Shown here piece after piece: positions 34,798 through 45,854 of a stretch of 64,000 bases of DNA. The stretch spans positions 7,126,501-7,190,500 of the forward strand of contig NC_003280.10 in assembly GCF_000002985.6 (NCBI RefSeq), given 5' to 3'. The translations under genes were made by a program, and so were the position numbers. The DNA comes from Caenorhabditis elegans. Lineage: Eukaryota > Nematoda > Chromadorea > Rhabditida > Rhabditidae. Position 1 is the first letter of the stretch, and every line of letters starts with the position of its first letter. The notes under the pieces were generated by a model, which was not told the origin of the DNA, searched no databases, and saw only the letters and a list, made by a program, of their open reading frames with translations.

Positions 34798-35466
34798 TTA
34801 ATCAATTGATTGGCATTCTATTTTGTTGAGTGTATTGAATATTTTCTTCAACAAGTTGAACTCGAAATACAAATCCATACCCTTAACGGTATCAAGGGAA
34901 AAACATCTTTCGATACATTGTTCAAAATCTTGTCCAGAATTATTTCATTATCAAACACAGCGTTAATTGGGTCAAAGTTCTGAAATGCCAAATGAAAGAT
35001 GAAAGGAGGAAAACTCAACTCACCGTTAAACACATTGCAAATCCTGTAAAAAAATATTAGAGCAGTTTCGTACGTACAGTCTCTCGGGCAGCTGAAAATA
35101 AGGAGACAATGCACACGGTTAGAAGGAAAGGAGAGTCATCGACAGTTGCGCATTGTACCTGTATATATGGTGTTGACCCGCCTGTTACTTAATTCATCAT
35201 TATATCTCCAGTCGGAGCGTTGTTTAGTAATAATTGACCAAATCTACATTCCATGAAGGAAACAGTCGGTTTTTGTGTGTCACTTGAGCATTAGCTTTTT
35301 TTTGTAAAATACATCTCCAAATAGATTCAGTTGCTATGCATGATATTCCCAAACTTTTCCATTAACAATAAGATTACACGTTTAGAAGGGGAATTTGAAT
35401 TTGTATTGGATTTTGATGCAATTTACCTGGAATCGATAGTTTTATATGCATATTTAAGACTTTTTC
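34501..35466 (-). repeat. Inverted segmental duplication arm (partner at 1-660 and 2340-2660)
   Basis: Similarity to the left edge of the window continues through the promoter (for example CTTTCCTTCTAA, GACTGTTTCCTTCATGGAATG, AAATTGCATCAAAAT) out to about 35466, which is position 1 of the window or beyond. The two arms face each other across about 32 kb. Confidence 0.85.
34798..35035 (-). pseudogene. Inverted, internally deleted copy of the gene at 470-2426
   Basis: In reverse complement it has the same ATG mini-exon (ATGTGTTTAACG), the same 44-nt intron, and a near-identical exon 2 (INAVFDNEIILDKILNNVS). Then at about 34880 it jumps directly to the last codons and 3' UTR of the parent (reading YFE.NLLKK...TLNKIE in another frame, stop at 34798-34800). 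The parent's 625 to about 2340 is missing, including exon 2's donor context and all middle exons. The parental reading frame runs into TGA soon after the junction. Confidence 0.9.
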
Positions 35467-36030
35467 AGAGCCACCCTAAAATGTGGCGAGCCGACCCATG
35501 AATGACTGTCGATCATTTTGGATGCAAAAAACACAACTCTAAAAATTATAACAAAAATGTAAAACGGAAAGTAAATTTGTGATAACTATTGCAAAAAAGT
35601 CGAGCTATCAAAGTAAAGCATAACTTCAAATCTAAAGATGCTAAAGATTTTTTTTCAATAAGTTGAACTCAAAATACAAGGCGACATCAACTTTACAATT
35701 TGTGATTGCATTTCTGAAACAAAAAGGATAATTCGGCATTTTTTAAACATTATTCGGAGAAATCAGTTAATTGAGTTTTCAGCGTTTATACTTTATATAT
35801 CGCGAATTAATTCAATCCGTTTTTTTGTAATTGACCAGATTTTTTTTCAATTCTATGCCATCATGAATCAATTAGTATAGCTATTTTACTGTCACCATTC
35901 ACAACTACCGTAATAAACACTTTTTTCAGTTAGGTTCCTATCATTTAGAGATTTTCGTTATTTATTTTTTTGATAATTTATTTACAACTAAAAATGTATA
36001 TTGAGATCAAGAAAATATGAAATTAAAAAT
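35467..36030. other. Intergenic, 3' side of transporter gene
   Basis: AT-rich. Poly(A) signals for the minus-strand transporter are likely at about 35962 (TTTATT on the plus strand). I see no gene or repeat. Confidence 0.6.
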
Positions 36031-38979
36031 TTAGTCATCTCCCAAATGACCAGTCTTTCCTTTGATATGCCTTCTCCAATATTGATCAAATGCAACAAAC
36101 ATTGACTCTCCAATTGCACAGATTGCAGGGAAAATTGCAAGAGCCAAGAACATCCATTGTGAATAATTAGTGCATTCTGCTACTGTCGGATATCTGAATA
36201 AATTATATAATTATATATTAGTTTTTGGAAAATACAAAACGCATACAAACCCAGACAACGTGGTGCTTTCCATAGATGTAGAATTGAACATTGTTGAATT
36301 TGAATAATTATCTTCATAAAATTGTTGGCAGGGAACAGTTAATTGTGGGTATCCACCTCGTTCTAAAAATAATGAGAGAACGAAAACAGGCGCTAGTTGA
36401 TCAGCTGGTTTGTTGAAAAGAGCTTTCAAAGTGAAAATGATTGTTGAGAATGGTGTTCTGAAGTATAAATTGATTTTTTAATGTAGAGAAAATATTGAAA
36501 CAAACTTTCTATTATTTGTTTTCATATCAGTATCAACAACTTCTCCAGCAACAACTATGTAGAATCCTTGCCACCCACAACGAGAAATTGCGCTGAAAAT
36601 TTGGAAAAATTACTACAAAAATTGTCAGTGCGGAAAATGTTAAACACCGGTTCTATAGTACAAAAGTAATACCAAAGTTCCAATTTTAAAAATCTCATGG
36701 ATTTTTTGCAGCTGATAAGTCAAGAAACTTAGTTTTCCCCAACCAAAATTTAGATAGTTGGCCAAAAAATACGTTGTTCTACGGATTTTTATTTGTAAAT
36801 TGCGTTTCAATCGTTCATGTTCAAAAATTATAGAAATTCAAACCAACAGAAATTGCGGAAATTTCTCAAAACGGCTTTTTGAAAAATTTTTCGCCGCTCT
36901 ACCAAAGTGCTCTACCAAAGTTTCGAAAAACTTACTTTTCCAAAATAATAAAAATTGCAATTGCTGTGATATTATTCACACCGGCGTAGAGAATAAAAAT
37001 AACATTGAAAATAGATAAAATATTGAGAGATTGAATAACTGCTTGAGTTCCAAATCGATTTGTTGGAACCCAGAGAAGCAGGAATAATATCTGAAACTGA
37101 TCATGTTCACAGATCAAGAAGAATCTACTCACACTTCCACTGGATCGTGCAAGAACGTAAAATAATCCAAGTGATCCTGAGTTTTTCTCAAAGAAACCAT
37201 TATTTACAAGAAGTCCCTCTGTGAATACAATCAAAAAGTTTTCATTTGCAATAAATCGGAGAATTCTAAAGAATTGAGCTCCAACAAGGCAAATGAATCT
37301 TGGTTCTTTTGCAATTTGCAAAGAAACTGTCAGGGCGTTCTTCCATCCATCTTGTTTTGTTTCTTTCACTACTTCACCCTAAACTAGTTATTTGTAGAAA
37401 AACAATATTGTTTTTCACTAACCTCTTGAAACTTTTCCAATTGATGATCTTCGTTAATTGGTCTTTCAACTTTCAAATGATATCCAGAGAAAGCCATTAA
37501 TGCAGCTGAAATACACGCAATAACAACACAACATAGCTGGAAAAGCCAATAATGTTCATTTGTATGTGGCATAGTTTCCAATGGATAAATGAGAAGTCCG
37601 GCGACAATTGTAAAGATTTCCCCGTATACAATAACTCGTACTCGATCTTCATGACTTCTTGAATTCTCGACACATAATCCACAATATGCAGATAGAACCA
37701 AAGTGAGTAGAGTATCATAAATGAATAGAGAAACAAGAAGGTGAAGAGCTGTTACCCATCCAATTGATCTGAAATCAAAGAGCTTCTGAATTTTAGTTTA
37801 TTCATGTGAACCTTAAATGAAATGACATAACAATAGTTCTAAAACATTGGATGTCAGATAATTTTTTTCATTTTTTCAAATTATATAAAATTTCCATTTA
37901 ACTTTACTGGAAAGTTGTACTGGCACTTATACAAACTCTGAACATTAAACATCCTATCTGTCAGAAAGTTTCCAATGTTTATTGATTCAGATTTCATCAT
38001 TTTTATACAATTGAGCCCATTATTGTTCGGAGTGATAGTTCAGACTAAGTACATTTTAATTCAAATTCCCACTGTTGTGTATCGAAACCGAATTTCTGTT
38101 AAATTTTTACATAATCTGTGAACACTTCCCTGTCTCTTCACCTAACCAAATATTATGCTCTGTACTTTTTATGTCATGTTTTTTAATAGTTTCCGTTGAT
38201 AGACCATGATGTTCTTATCAAAAAATAAAAATTCATTCACTCACGTTGACCATGGAAACCAAAAAAGCAGAAAAGAAGCTGCAAAAACGGGTCCCGCGTA
38301 GAGGACAACCTTCCTTCGATCCATAATCCATTTCATGCCACAAAATCCCAAATCCTGCAATTACAGAATTTAAAATCAATATACATAAATACTGCAAATA
38401 ATATTACCTGCATATAGCCCATCATTGGATCATTTACAGCATTCCATACCAGAAACAGAATTTGCACAACTTTGAGATACGACGGTGGTAGATGGAATTC
38501 ATCGAAAAATACCTGAAATTATTTGAAATAATTATTTGAAGCGATGGAGCCTATAACATAGATCATAAAATCATAGGCGATAACCACCCATTGATAACAT
38601 AATCAATATAGAATATGAATAAAAAATTAGATTGAACAGCTTACCGTACATCCTCTATTAGTAAGGCGCCTCTATTAGTTTTGCATCAAATTAGGTGTCC
38701 GAAAATTAGTTTTGCACGCCTTACTAATAGAGGATATACGGTATATGAAAAATGTTTTTTTAACGCTTGTACATAAGCTCCACTGAAATTTGGTGCGAAT
38801 AATTTCTTGTGACAGTTCTCATTCTGATTTTTTTATCAAGAGTAAATGAAAATGAATTTTATATTGTAAGTAACCTGGATATATTTGGATGTGAATACAT
38901 AGTTAATTGAATCAGCAGCAAATGAAATAAGTCCGATCAAAAGAGCAGAATAACTAAGAAGAAAAGTAAATGAGACCAT
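36031..38979 (-). CDS. MFSD13A/TMEM180-like major facilitator transporter (507 aa)
   Basis: Nine exons in transcript order: 38979-38875, 38512-38408, 38354-38245, 37768-37423, 37378-37133, 37090-36936, 36592-36506, 36457-36251, 36193-36031. The translation is about twelve hydrophobic segments. Residues around 50-70 read LFLVWNAVNDPMMGYMQD, the MFS_2/GPH-type loop (WN..NDP..G...D) of human MFSD13A, and the length matches. A luminal Asn/Ser/Thr-rich loop (NYSNSTMFNSTSMESTT) precedes the last segment. Substrate unknown. The start MVSFTFLLSYSALL is the only in-frame choice. A separate hydrophobic frame at about 39250-39342 (MGLLHMPTLNLVL) has good splice sites but the wrong phase, so the true 5' end is uncertain. 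Confidence 0.8.
38642..38743. repeat. Foldback element in transporter intron
   Basis: TACCGTACATCCTCTATTAG at the left pairs with CTAATAGAGGATATACGGTA at the right (27-base arms). Inside, CTCTATTAGTTTTGCA and its partner continue the fold. About 102 bases in all, a MITE-like element. Confidence 0.9.
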
Positions 38980-41175
38980 CACTTATCGATATTTATTCTT
39001 CACCTATCTCCGTTCGTCTTCTTCTTTTTCTTCAGAATGTTTCTAGTTGAGTCCGTATCAAATGAATAGACACAACAAAACAAACACGTCTCTATCTCTA
39101 TCTCTTCTGATTCTACAGTTCTCTTCATGACATGGCAACCATATTTTATCCCCTCCCGCACTCTCAATTTTACAGTTTTTTTTTTCATTTTTTTTGGAAG
39201 ACACGAATTATTTTTGTTTGATAGATAGACAATAGTTCTCTCACCTTTATGTAATATAAACTTTGAATTGACAATATGAATCCAGCACCAACGACAGTTA
39301 GAACAAGGTTTAATGTTGGCATATGGAGAAGACCCATGCTTTCCTGAAAGAAAAACAACGATATTTAATTGTAGACAGTGCAGAAAGCTGAAAATAAAAC
39401 AAAACGCACGATTTTATTCATCCACTTCATTTTTTGGCTGATAACCGAATTTTTTGACAGAAAAATACAGGCAGTAACATTTATATGGAAGTTTTAGTTA
39501 TTCAAAAACAATGCCTCAGAGATTGGGTGCACTTAAAAGCTGTTTTCGCATAAATAATGAATGCTGACTATACCGAACACCAGGAACATTGATAGACTGG
39601 AAAAAAAATGATTGGTGGATGGCTGTAATATTTTCAATTGCCGAAAATTGCAATTCTTACGGCTTGCCAAAATCGGCTAATGAATTGCCATGCTTTTTTT
39701 CAGCGAAAGGAAAAATCTAGCAGTTTACAAAAAATTTGGCAAAAATATAAATGGCAAATTGCTGAAAAACTTCCGGTAATTGTTGATTGCCTAAAATTCT
39801 ATTTCCAAACAGCCACAATGGACTAACAAATCAGAATTTTGAAAACTGGTACTGATTCCTTTGCGACATATCTAGATTTTTTCACTGATTTTATTTTTCT
39901 GACTTATTTTAAAGTATTTTAAGAAATTATGTTTTACGGCCGTAATACGGTATTAAAAAACATGAAGAAGACCAGAAAATTTCCATATATTGCCAAATTT
40001 CGAAAATGTTGTGAAAATTAAATTTCTGTTGGATATTGAAGCAAAATTAAATTCCTGAAAACGTTTACATCCATACCGATGTAGTGAGACCGTATTGCGT
40101 ATAGCTTTGACTACAAAACGTACCGAACGAATTTGGGTCATGACGGAATTGCCAGTTAATAAAATAAAATTCCAAAAGTTTCAGATCAAATACGGTTTTT
40201 ACGTATTTGAGATCGATTAAAATCCAAAGGGATTTGGATATTTAAAACAAAACTAGGAAGGGCGGGAGACTACGTATTTTGGTGTAACCGACTATAATGT
40301 GACTCAATTTTTTTTTGAAAAAAAAGCGTAGTTTAGATGAACCATGATCATTCAAAAAGGGTAAAGTAGGAACAAAAATAAATATTTAGTTTTTTCATTA
40401 TCAGTATAAAACGACAGGGTTAGGCAATTTTTGACTTTCTTATCTTTTCACCAATTGGAATATTAAAATTTAATGCGTGATTACATCGACTCCACCTCCT
40501 GTCACTTCGATTTTGTGTTCACGGTTCAAAATTGTTCAGGAAATATGTAATCGACACAGAAATAACACAAACTACAAAAGTTATTTGGAGTGTAGATTGT
40601 ATTTTACACGTTAGTGGTCAAATATTTAAGAACTGATTTCAAGTTCGTAGATAGGAAACCTATAACTTTAAGCATACTCTAACAGTATTTTGAAATCGTA
40701 AATTCAAATTCTGAATTTTCATTCTAAGAACATACAAATAATATACCAAAACTGCCAAATAAGTTCTCATGGAGGAATATACGCTTTGCAAATCTCCTGT
40801 TCCACAATTTATCATCATCGTTTTTCCATGTCAAACTGCAGCGATAACATTAATTGCAATTGTAACTTTTCTGTGTTGTTATTTTGGATATTTTATTAAA
40901 TTCGATAAACACTATAAACTACAATCCCCCGCTATTAGGACTTTTGTTTTGAGTACTTGAAAACACAATAAATAAAATTGTGTACTGATCGAATTGAGAA
41001 CCAAAGAATTTCGAGCGAGCGTTTATTTGAGTCGAGCTTGGGTTGAGTCGTCAGCCAAACAACAAAGAAAAACATAAATGAGCAATTTAAATAAAACAAT
41101 AAATTAAAAATGAAGAAGGCAGAACAGCATACAGCAAAAGCACCGGAATCAGATTCACGGCGAGACCTTGGTGGT
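38980..41175. other. Intergenic between transporter and col-36
   Basis: Includes possible 5' exon sequence of the transporter (39250-39342) and a diverged repeat of TTGCCGAAAA/GGCAAATTGC type at about 39630-39800. A 63-codon frame with one hydrophobic segment (40769-40960) lacks support. The col-36 poly(A) signal on the minus strand is at 41022-41027. Confidence 0.55.
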
Positions 41176-42147
41176 CTAATAGCCTGGTGGGGTACGTGGC
41201 TCTGGGCAGTGATCGCAAGATCCTTCATCTCCTGGTGGTCCTTGTGGTCCTTGTGGTCCTGGTGGTCCTTGTCCTCCAACTGGTCCTGGGCCTCCAGCAT
41301 CTCCTGGTGGTCCTTGTCCTCCGATTTCGGTAAGCCCAGCAATTCCTGGAAGTCCCTTTGGTCCTGGTGGCCCCTTGACTCCACGTGGTCCTGCTGGTCC
41401 AGCAGCTCCGTTTACTTGAATAACTCTTCCTGGTTGTCCAGCTGGTCCTGGTGGTCCTGGCTCTCCAACACCTCCTGGTGGTCCTGGGGGTCCAATCATT
41501 CCAGGTTCTCCGTTCTTTCCGTCGGCAGCTCTCTCTTGAGATTTACCCTTTGGTCCTGGTGGTCCCTTTGGTCCTTGTTGTCCAACGGCTCCTTGTGGGC
41601 CTGGTGGGCAGATGATGCATGGCTCTGATGGTGGAAGTGCAGAGCTGAGAATGGATCCTTCCTTTCCTGGAACTCCTGGAGCTCCGTGATGTCCATCATT
41701 TCCGTTTGGTCCAGTATCTCCTGCTGGTCCCGGTGGTCCAGCTGGTCCCTGTTGACATGGGCAGCAAGTTGGTCCAATATCGGCTCCAGCTCCAGTTGGT
41801 CCTCCATATCCACCACTTCCAGATCCACCACTGCCAGATCCCTCCTTGTATCCAGCATCTCTGCGGCTACGGGTGACACCTGACTTGTGGAGAACTTGCA
41901 TCTCAACCCACATATCACGAGCACGAGTTTTACAGAACTCGGTTTCCATGATCAAATGGGATTGGAAAGATTGAACGTAAGAGTAGATCATTGGGAGAGT
42001 CACGATGCTGAAAATTCAAAGTTTAGATAATCTGAAGAGTGAAGTTTTTAATTACCTTGAAATGACGGCTGCAGTTGAGACAGCAACCGCAAAGAATGCG
42101 ACTCTGCGCATCTGTTGCTGCTGATCGTCTTCTTTGTCAATCTTCAT
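41176..42147 (-). CDS. col-36: Cuticle collagen (307 aa)
   Basis: Two exons, 42147-42056 and 42007-41176. Short cytoplasmic start, then a membrane segment ([20 protein letters not shown]), a basic cleavage site (VTRSRRD) as used by BLI-4-type subtilisins, a Gly/Ser spacer, and interrupted Gly-X-Y blocks bounded by Cys pairs (CCPC, CIIC, CDHC). This is the standard nematode cuticle collagen plan. It is secreted by hypodermis and trimerises in the cuticle. A TATA box lies about 40 bases before the ATG. It starts only 180 bases past the dyf-13 stop but has its own promoter. I recall C27H5.5 as col-36; the collagen call itself is certain. Confidence 0.92.
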
Positions 42148-42185
42148 GTTCAGCTGACGACTGAAGTTTCTGTGTTCGGATAATA

Positions 42186-42193
42186 CTTTTATA
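42186..42193 (-). promoter_or_regulatory. col-36: TATA box of col-36
   Basis: TATAAAAG read on the minus strand, 39 bases upstream of the start codon. Short TATA-driven leaders are usual for stage-pulsed collagen genes. Confidence 0.75.
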
Positions 42194-42327
42194 CTAAAGC
42201 CTTCCAACTTTATCTCTGACTGATAAGCGGGTTTTCTCGTATAGAACAACAACAACTGGTAACCGGGTAAATGGGTCAAAGCGGAATGAAGTAAGAAACC
42301 AGTTTATTCAGAAATACATTATCACAT

Positions 42328-44771
42328 TTAATTGATGATATTAACGTTATGCGTTTCGGCCCAATTGCGGACAACTTTCAATAGGAATTCACAATTTGAA
42401 TGCGGCTTCATTGCAACCAAATGAACTACTTCTCGCATCTGGCTTATCAGAATTCTAAAATTATAATTTGTATGAAATATTATAAATTGCCTGAAAAATA
42501 CTTACGGATCAGTTTTGTGATTGGCCAGTTGTCTGAATAACCCAGCACAAGCTCCTCGTTTCCCAGACCAGTTCTCAGTTGTAGGATCACTTATCTCAAT
42601 CTCGTGAAACGCTTTCGATGCGTAATAAAATTCATTTGCCTGAAAATTTATTTCAATTTTAAAGTAAAAGTTTTCTGGGAGCTCACAATATAACAATCTT
42701 GTGCTATAACTTTGAGAAGACTCATTCGATCCGATGGATTATTGGTTTTCAGCATCATATCCCAAGCGCTTTGAGGTTTCTTGTTTCTGACATCTGAAAT
42801 ATTGTTCAATGTAAATATTAAATTCTTATTGAACCCACAGCATCTTGCTAACATTGATTTGTAGAGAATTTTATCTCTTTCAGGACCTGAAACTCGAATG
42901 AACAGTTTCTCAGCAGCTACATAGTTTTTGTACATCAAATATGCTTGTGCGAGGTTCAAGAGAAAATCGTCGTTGTTTGTGAAATATGCTTCAATTGATT
43001 TTAAATAAGTTATGACGTCATCAAATTTGAACGACAAGAAAAGATAAGCTGCGGATGATTGTCTACCAGCAATTGTATCTAAAAATATTAAAAGTCTTGG
43101 TTGTATTATATCTTTTGGTAATGATACTTTCTACTATCAGAGTACCCTTAAACTAATTTCTAGAGTGGTGTTTATTCAATTATTTCTTACCTTGAACAAG
43201 TCCGGACTCGCCAACCATTTGAAAGAAATTTTCAGCAATCTTCAGGTGTTCTCTCTGAAATAAAAAAAAAATTTCTACAAAAATATTGTATAAACCATCT
43301 TACCGAGTTAGTTTCCTGGCCGTGTCTCAAGAATGTCAATGCTTTTACAAGAAACTCATAAGGTGTTACTGGATCGAAGTCCTTGCACAAACTTATTGCA
43401 TCTTTGACATTATCTGAATATATCAATTGTTATTAGTCATTAAAAAAAACTGAATTACTTTTATTGAGATGATATAGAATCAAATTGACTCTTGCTTCCG
43501 GAATATGTTTCATTAGAGACGGAAGAACTTGAAGTGCAGTTTCACAGTTTTTGAATAAAACTAAATTGTGTTTGCATATGTATTCAATTTCAGGATACAA
43601 CTTTTGTTTGAGCAATGCTTCCATATCAGAAACCATTGTTAAACCCTCTTGATCTATATTTCTTGCCAACTCTGACTTTTCATCTACCGTAGTTTTTGAT
43701 GTGATAGTACGGTAGAGGACAGATAGAAGTAAGTTTTTGGCAAAAGGACTGTTTGGAAAGTTTCTCAAATAGTTCTTGATAAGATTATAAGCCACGTGGG
43801 GATAATCCATTTTTGCGTAGCACAGAGCCATATTCACATTTAGTCCAATCAGGTTTCTGGAATATATAAACTTGCAGAACATAATAGTTGAAACATTCGT
43901 AGAAATACTTACGGACTAGTTTGAAGAACACTGGTATAAACCTCAATTGCATCTTGATAATGCATTCTGGAATAGTTAACTCCAGCAAGAGATAGCCTGT
44001 CTTCCAATGTGTCCTAAATCAAAAAGTATTTGAAAATTAAGAATTTTTCAAAATTTCGACTGAGAGCTTCCAAAAATCAAGAACAAATATCAAATTTAAA
44101 AAATGAATATTTTAATTCGGCAAAGTACCGACTAAAAGTTTCAAAGTAATGCATTTTTTCATCTAAAATTATTCAGAAACTCACTCCCAAACTGGAATGA
44201 AAAGTCAAAATTCGTTTCTCATCGTTCAGTCGAAGTGACACATTCATCATTAATCGAATGCACAGTGGAGTTTTTGGACACTTTTCCGCAATTGATTTTG
44301 CCTCGATATATTGTTTCAGATAGAATTTACAACATGCAAGATACACTCCAAGCTCTGCAGGAGCATCGTCTCTGAAATTAAATTTGGTTTCTTAAAAATG
44401 TGAAATTTTATTAATCTTACTTGTTCATCAAAAAAGTGTAAACATTAGCTGCTTCTTCATAATTTCTCAATCTGTAATAGCAATGAGCAAGCCATAATTG
44501 GAGTGAATCTTCCTCTTCTCGATCCAAATTTCCTGCTTTCAGTTTATGCTGAAATGTTTTAAAGATGCCTTTTTTTCAAGTTAAAGCAATACGTTTAAAA
44601 GAGAAATTGCTCCTTCGTAGTCTTGATTGGACAAAAAATCATCCAATTCTGGCATTTTTTGTGCCTTTTTGATTGTTGGACCAGCGCCATTTCTCTTTCG
44701 ATTTCGAAACAAGTTCAACTGAAATTTATGCAAATTCTAAAAATCTTAACTTTTAATATGAACCTTACCAT
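42328..44771 (-). CDS. dyf-13: DYF-13, IFT56/TTC26 intraflagellar transport protein (589 aa)
   Basis: Eleven coding exons in transcript order: 44771-44769 (ATG only), 44718-44593, 44548-44421, 44371-44185, 44013-43913, 43856-43459, 43413-43304, 43254-43191, 43078-42687, 42639-42506, 42454-42328. TPR-type helix pairs run through the protein (LAHCYYRLRNYEEAANVY; NVNMALCYAKMDYPHVAY; LAQAYLMYKNYVAAEKLF). The order and spacing match TTC26/IFT56. IFT-B subunit needed for ciliary assembly in sensory neurons; worm mutants are dye-filling defective. An X-box lies 90 bases upstream. The minus-strand AATAAA is at 42303-42308. Confidence 0.92.
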
Positions 44772-44860
44772 TTTAAAATAGATGGAGTTGTAGTTGTGTT
44801 GAATGGGATTAGTAGGGGAAGAAGAAGAGGAGTTGGAGCACAATTGAGTCTGCTTGACGT

Positions 44861-44874
44861 GTTGCTATGGAGAC
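44861..44874 (+). promoter_or_regulatory. dyf-13: X-box (DAF-19/RFX site) of dyf-13
   Basis: GTTGCTATGGAGAC fits the X-box pattern (GTYNCYAT RGNRAC-like) and sits 90 bases before the start codon, the usual place in worm cilia genes. Confidence 0.8.
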
Positions 44875-45280
44875 TTGAATGCAACAAATTGAAGAGAATA
44901 GGCGACAAGTGGAGATTATAGAGAAATATGGTTTATTTGGGTTAGGTCCTCTGGGAGTATTTAGGGCCTGTTAACTAAAAATTTCATTTTTGACGGTTGT
45001 TCAATATATTAAAGTTGCCGCTTATTTCTGTTTGATAACCCAATTTTTCAAATAAAAAATTAACATAGATAAAATAATTGATTCGTTAACTGATTCGAAA
45101 ACAAAACTTCTTCTTGCTTAAAAATTCAAAAACTACCTCAAATAAAGCCTTGTTGACTGTTCCTGAAAAAGTGCTTTCTTTGAGTCTAAATTTTTATTTG
45201 AAAAATATTTAATGTACCTTCTCCCCCTTTTCCATTTACATACATCATCCCATCTCTTTCTCATGTACAACACGCAGCAA

Positions 45281-45303
45281 AGCGGAACCCTCAGGATGTC
45301 GGG
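45281..45303 (+). promoter_or_regulatory. Proximal sequence element of the U1 gene
   Basis: GCGGAACCC followed by GGATGTCGGG, about 40-60 bases upstream of the RNA start, agrees with the PSE of nematode snRNA genes. No TATA box follows, as expected for a polymerase II snRNA. Confidence 0.7.
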
Positions 45304-45341
45304 AGAGATAAACACACTATTCCCATAGCACGGCCTCTCAT

Positions 45342-45505
45342 AAACTTACCTGGCTGGGGGCTATTTTGCGATCAAGAAGGCAGAATCCCCATGGTGAGGC
45401 CTACCCATTGCACTTTTGGGCGGGCTGACCTGTGTGGCAGTCTCGAGTTGAGATTCGCCAACAGCTTAATTTTTGCGTATCGGGGCTGCGTACGCGCGGC
45501 CCTGA
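45342..45505 (+). ncRNA. U1 spliceosomal snRNA (164 nt)
   Basis: Starts AAACTTACCTGGC, complementary to 5' splice sites. Stem-loop I can pair (ATTTTGC with GCAGAAT) around the U1-70K loop GATCAAGAA. Stem-loop II has the U1A loop ATTGCAC. Stem-loop III is present. The Sm site is TAATTTTTGCG, and stem-loop IV ends GCGCGGCCCTGA. All functional parts are intact and the length is that of worm U1, so this looks like an active copy of the multicopy family, not a pseudogene. It lies between the 5' end of dyf-13 and the 3' end of glc-4, in the opposite orientation to both. Confidence 0.95.
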
Positions 45506-45854
45506 AAAAAATTCCATGAAGAAAATCGGTTCTCTGGTTGGATTTTGGAATTGTAACATTTTTTGCTCATGTCGGTAATGTGAGACTTTTTCTGACTCAA
45601 CAGCCTTGTCTAAAAAAAACCATGATACTTCTGAAAAGTTGTTTTTCTTGAAAAATGATTCAGCACCTTCACTGATTGCAGAAGTCATTTCACATTTCAT
45701 AAGTTAAATCATTAAAAACTTCATATCAAATAAGTCGACACATTGTACAGACCCGAGAAAAATTTCAAAATAATAATAATTAAATTCTTGAATTGAAATC
45801 ACAAATCAAATATATATTGCCACGGCGAGAAAGCTCTCATCAATTTGTTCAATT
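45506..45854. other. Spacer between U1 and glc-4
   Basis: AT-rich 3' flank shared by U1 and the minus-strand glc-4 3' UTR. I see no further gene. Confidence 0.6.

Noticed and set aside
39250-39342. Hydrophobic exon (MGLLHMPTLNLVL...) as first exon of the transporter
   Set aside because: It has a good acceptor and donor but ends in phase 0, while the next exon needs two carried bases; joining them gives a stop. Kept only as a note on the transporter entry.
40769-40960. 63-codon plus-strand frame with one hydrophobic segment
   Set aside because: No supporting acceptor, poly(A) signal or recognisable family; the region is AT-rich and similar hydrophobic frames arise by chance.
41110-41628. Trp/Ser-rich plus-strand frame of 172 codons
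   Set aside because: Antisense shadow of the Gly-Pro collagen repeat of col-36.
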